Shown piece after piece: positions 20,498 through 21,712 of a stretch of DNA of 21,712 nucleotides. Position 1 is the first letter of the stretch, and every line of letters starts with the position of its first letter. The stretch is from a virus, in the IMG/VR virus record IMGVR_UViG_3300042922_000277, positions 1 through 21,712 of that record, one strand, 5' to 3'. The notes below the pieces were generated by a model. The model searched no databases. It had not been told where the DNA came from and saw only the letters and a list, made by a program, of their open reading frames with translations. Both the position numbers and the translations under genes were made by a program.

Positions 20498-21220
20498 TTA
20501 TGAAATTATCTTTATATTGTCTAGCCCTTCTAAGGATTTAGTTAAGTATTCCTTTATGCTTTCCATTGCTTCATTTCTCCATGCTCCTCCATCTGCTTCA
20601 AATAGTGCTGCACTTGGACCTGATTGCATTCTGAATATAAACTTGCTTTCAGGCTGTTCTATCTCTGGGAATGTTCTATAAGGTGCCAATGTTACTGGGT
20701 TAGGTACTTTTACATCACCAACCGTAGCAACTCCAGTCTTTATAGTTGCGGCTTGGCTTACTCCATCATCACCAATTTCCTTTATTCCACTTTCTTTTAT
20801 TAACCCAGTTAATTTTAAGAGTATTTCCTTATCAGCCTTATTAACAAAACTTGATTGAAGCATGATATTAAAATCTTCTGTATCTAAAAATTTACTAAAT
20901 CTTATATTGTCAGGTAATAATGCTTTAGCAAAAATAAATTCTTCTCTGTCCCTATCACCATTAAGTGGGCTATATAATTTAACCTTTGTTGGTGTTTCAA
21001 CATGGATTAATAGTTCTTCTGGCAATACATCTATTTTTGCTTTTATATAGTCTACTAATCCTGTTAAAGTTGATACTTCCAATGCCGATGCTTTTGGTGC
21101 TTTTAGCCTTGCTAGATTTTCCTTTGTGTATAATCCTAATTCTGTTTTTACTATTGGTTCCTTTTCATATCCTAAACCTACTAAATACTGCAATGCTTCT
21201 TTTCCGTTTAAATTTTCCAT
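20498..21220 (-). CDS. DUF2303 (YfdQ-like) protein
   Basis: A 240-aa protein. The C-terminal block PVTLAPYRTFPEIEQPESKF, then FRMQSGPSAALFEADGGAWR and an EAMESIKEYL helix, is the recognisable part of the DUF2303/YfdQ family found in early regions of phages from both Firmicutes and enterobacteria. The N-terminus (EALQYLVGLGYEKEPIVKTE) and the middle (a DREEFIFAKALLPDN strand-helix) complete the usual length of about 240-280 aa. Function is unknown; DNA metabolism is supposed from context. ATG 21220 follows AGGAGG. Confidence 0.75.
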   Translation of the reverse strand: MENLNGKEALQYLVGLGYEKEPIVKTELGLYTKENLARLKAPKASALEVSTLTGLVDYIKAKIDVLPEELLIHVETPTKVKLYSPLNGDRDREEFIFAKALLPDNIRFSKFLDTEDFNIMLQSSFVNKADKEILLKLTGLIKESGIKEIGDDGVSQAATIKTGVATVGDVKVPNPVTLAPYRTFPEIEQPESKFIFRMQSGPSAALFEADGGAWRNEAMESIKEYLTKSLEGLDNIKIIS

Positions 21221-21243
21221 TATAAATTCCTCCTAAAAATTAA

Positions 21244-21627
21244 TTATTTTACTATTTGAAGTCCACTAACATCCGGTTTATTTTCAATGATTTCTCCGGT
21301 TTCACTGTCTACCTTAATTGCCTGTTGCCCTGGTATTTGTTTTCTATACTCTGCTGCAATTATTTCGCCATCAAGTTGTTTGTCTATTATTATGTTTGTA
21401 TGAACTCCTTTCTTTGGCGCTAGTGCTGGTTTAGCTACTATGTCAACATTTGTTATGTCCCTATCTTCACTTGCTTCAAATACCATTGTTATAGTAACTT
21501 TTCTTTTAGTTTTCCATGCTGTATTAGGGTCAGCTATATTCTCCATCACCTCCTGAATAGCTTGATTAACCCTTTCTGTGAATGCTCCACCTGCAAGTGT
21601 TTCAAGATTTAACGATTTTTCTGACAT
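21244..21627 (-). CDS. Phage 'replication terminator'-type protein
   Basis: A 127-aa protein commonly annotated in clostridial phages as replication terminator protein. Visible features: LNLETLAGGAFTERVNQAIQ, VMENIADPNTAWKTKRKVTI, TMVFEASEDRDITNVDI and VAKPALAPKKGVHTNIIID, ending in a polar tail with ISGLQ-like residues. It is a compact alpha-beta protein without catalytic motifs. The experimental basis of the family name is weak, so I give the name only as customary. ATG 21627 has AAGGAGG upstream and it precedes the DUF2303 gene by 23 nt, a pairing typical of these phages. Confidence 0.75.
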   Translation of the reverse strand: MSEKSLNLETLAGGAFTERVNQAIQEVMENIADPNTAWKTKRKVTITMVFEASEDRDITNVDIVAKPALAPKKGVHTNIIIDKQLDGEIIAAEYRKQIPGQQAIKVDSETGEIIENKPDVSGLQIVK

Positions 21628-21661
21628 AATTTTTCCTCCTTAAAATTGTATTACTATATTA

Positions 21662-21712
21662 TTACTCTAATACAGTTAGAGTATAGTAAAGCCTGAATGT
21701 ACTCTTAATCCT
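21662..21712 (-). CDS. Possible C-terminus of an upstream gene (partial)
   Basis: From the window edge the minus strand encodes RIKSTFRLYYTLTVLE and a TAA at 21664-21662. The spacing to the next gene (34 nt including its AAGGAGG site) is normal for this operon. Only 16 codons are visible, so this is a tentative call. The same stretch contains a palindrome, TACTCTAA-5-TTAGAGTA (21683-21663), that may be coding coincidence or an operator. Confidence 0.4.
   Translation of the reverse strand, partial: RIKSTFRLYYTLTVLE

Noticed and set aside
21663-21683. Palindrome TACTCTAA-5-TTAGAGTA as an operator
   Set aside because: It coincides with the last codons of a likely upstream gene, and with the edge so close I cannot separate coding from regulatory signal.
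1-21712. CRISPR array, insertion sequence, integrase or attachment site
   Set aside because: No regularly spaced repeats, transposase, recombinase or att-like core was seen; lysogeny is inferred only from general layout.

Overview
The window is part of a temperate-type, contractile-tailed (myovirus-like) bacteriophage or prophage genome of a low-GC Firmicute. A Clostridium-group host is the best guess, from the very AT-rich codon use, the strong AGGAGG-type ribosome binding sites and the gene families present. This is inference: no host gene, integrase or attachment site lies in the window. Every gene I accept is on the minus strand, so the window reads right to left.

Region 1 (about 21712-17010, first transcribed) is a tightly packed early/middle operon: a replication-terminator-like protein, a DUF2303 (YfdQ-like) protein, an HNH nuclease, a DUF1064 PD-(D/E)XK-type nuclease, a Cys-rich DUF5651-like protein, small unknown proteins, a membrane-anchored Cys-cluster protein, an ASCH-domain protein and a 3D-domain putative lipoprotein. 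Many genes overlap by 1, 4 or 11 bases. It ends with an ArpU/sigma-region-4-like regulator at 17009-16581, the expected activator of late genes.

Region 2 (about 16580-13780) is an accessory zone between regulator and terminase. It holds two membrane-protein cargo genes (232 and 213 aa), two small Cys-rich proteins, a 55-aa protein, several intrinsic terminators and a tRNA-like RNA element at 15509-15415. This element has D-arm and T-arm features, but a 12-nt loop containing GGAGGA where the anticodon loop should be. The only stretch over 300 bases without a protein gene is 15382-15752. It holds the tRNA-like element, a strong hairpin terminator and an 11-bp-spaced direct repeat.

Region 3 (13775-1) is the late operon in canonical order: small and large terminase, a 46-aa protein, portal, SPP1-gp7-like head morphogenesis protein, small unknowns, DUF2213 prohead protease with scaffold-like C-terminus, decoration protein, DUF2184 major capsid protein, head-tail connector set, tail terminator, tail sheath, tail tube, tail assembly chaperone with a -1 frameshift extension, and the first 54 codons of the tape measure protein. 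Intrinsic-terminator-like hairpins sit between modules of this operon, and three of the four overlap the stop codon of the preceding gene.

The proteins account for DNA packaging (TerS/TerL/portal), procapsid assembly and maturation (scaffold/protease/capsid), neck formation and contractile tail assembly. The most notable non-protein signals are the tRNA-like RNA, the slippery site in the chaperone gene, the nested scaffold start, the 149-nt portal/head-protein overlap, and a 15-bp inverted repeat bracketing the portal module.
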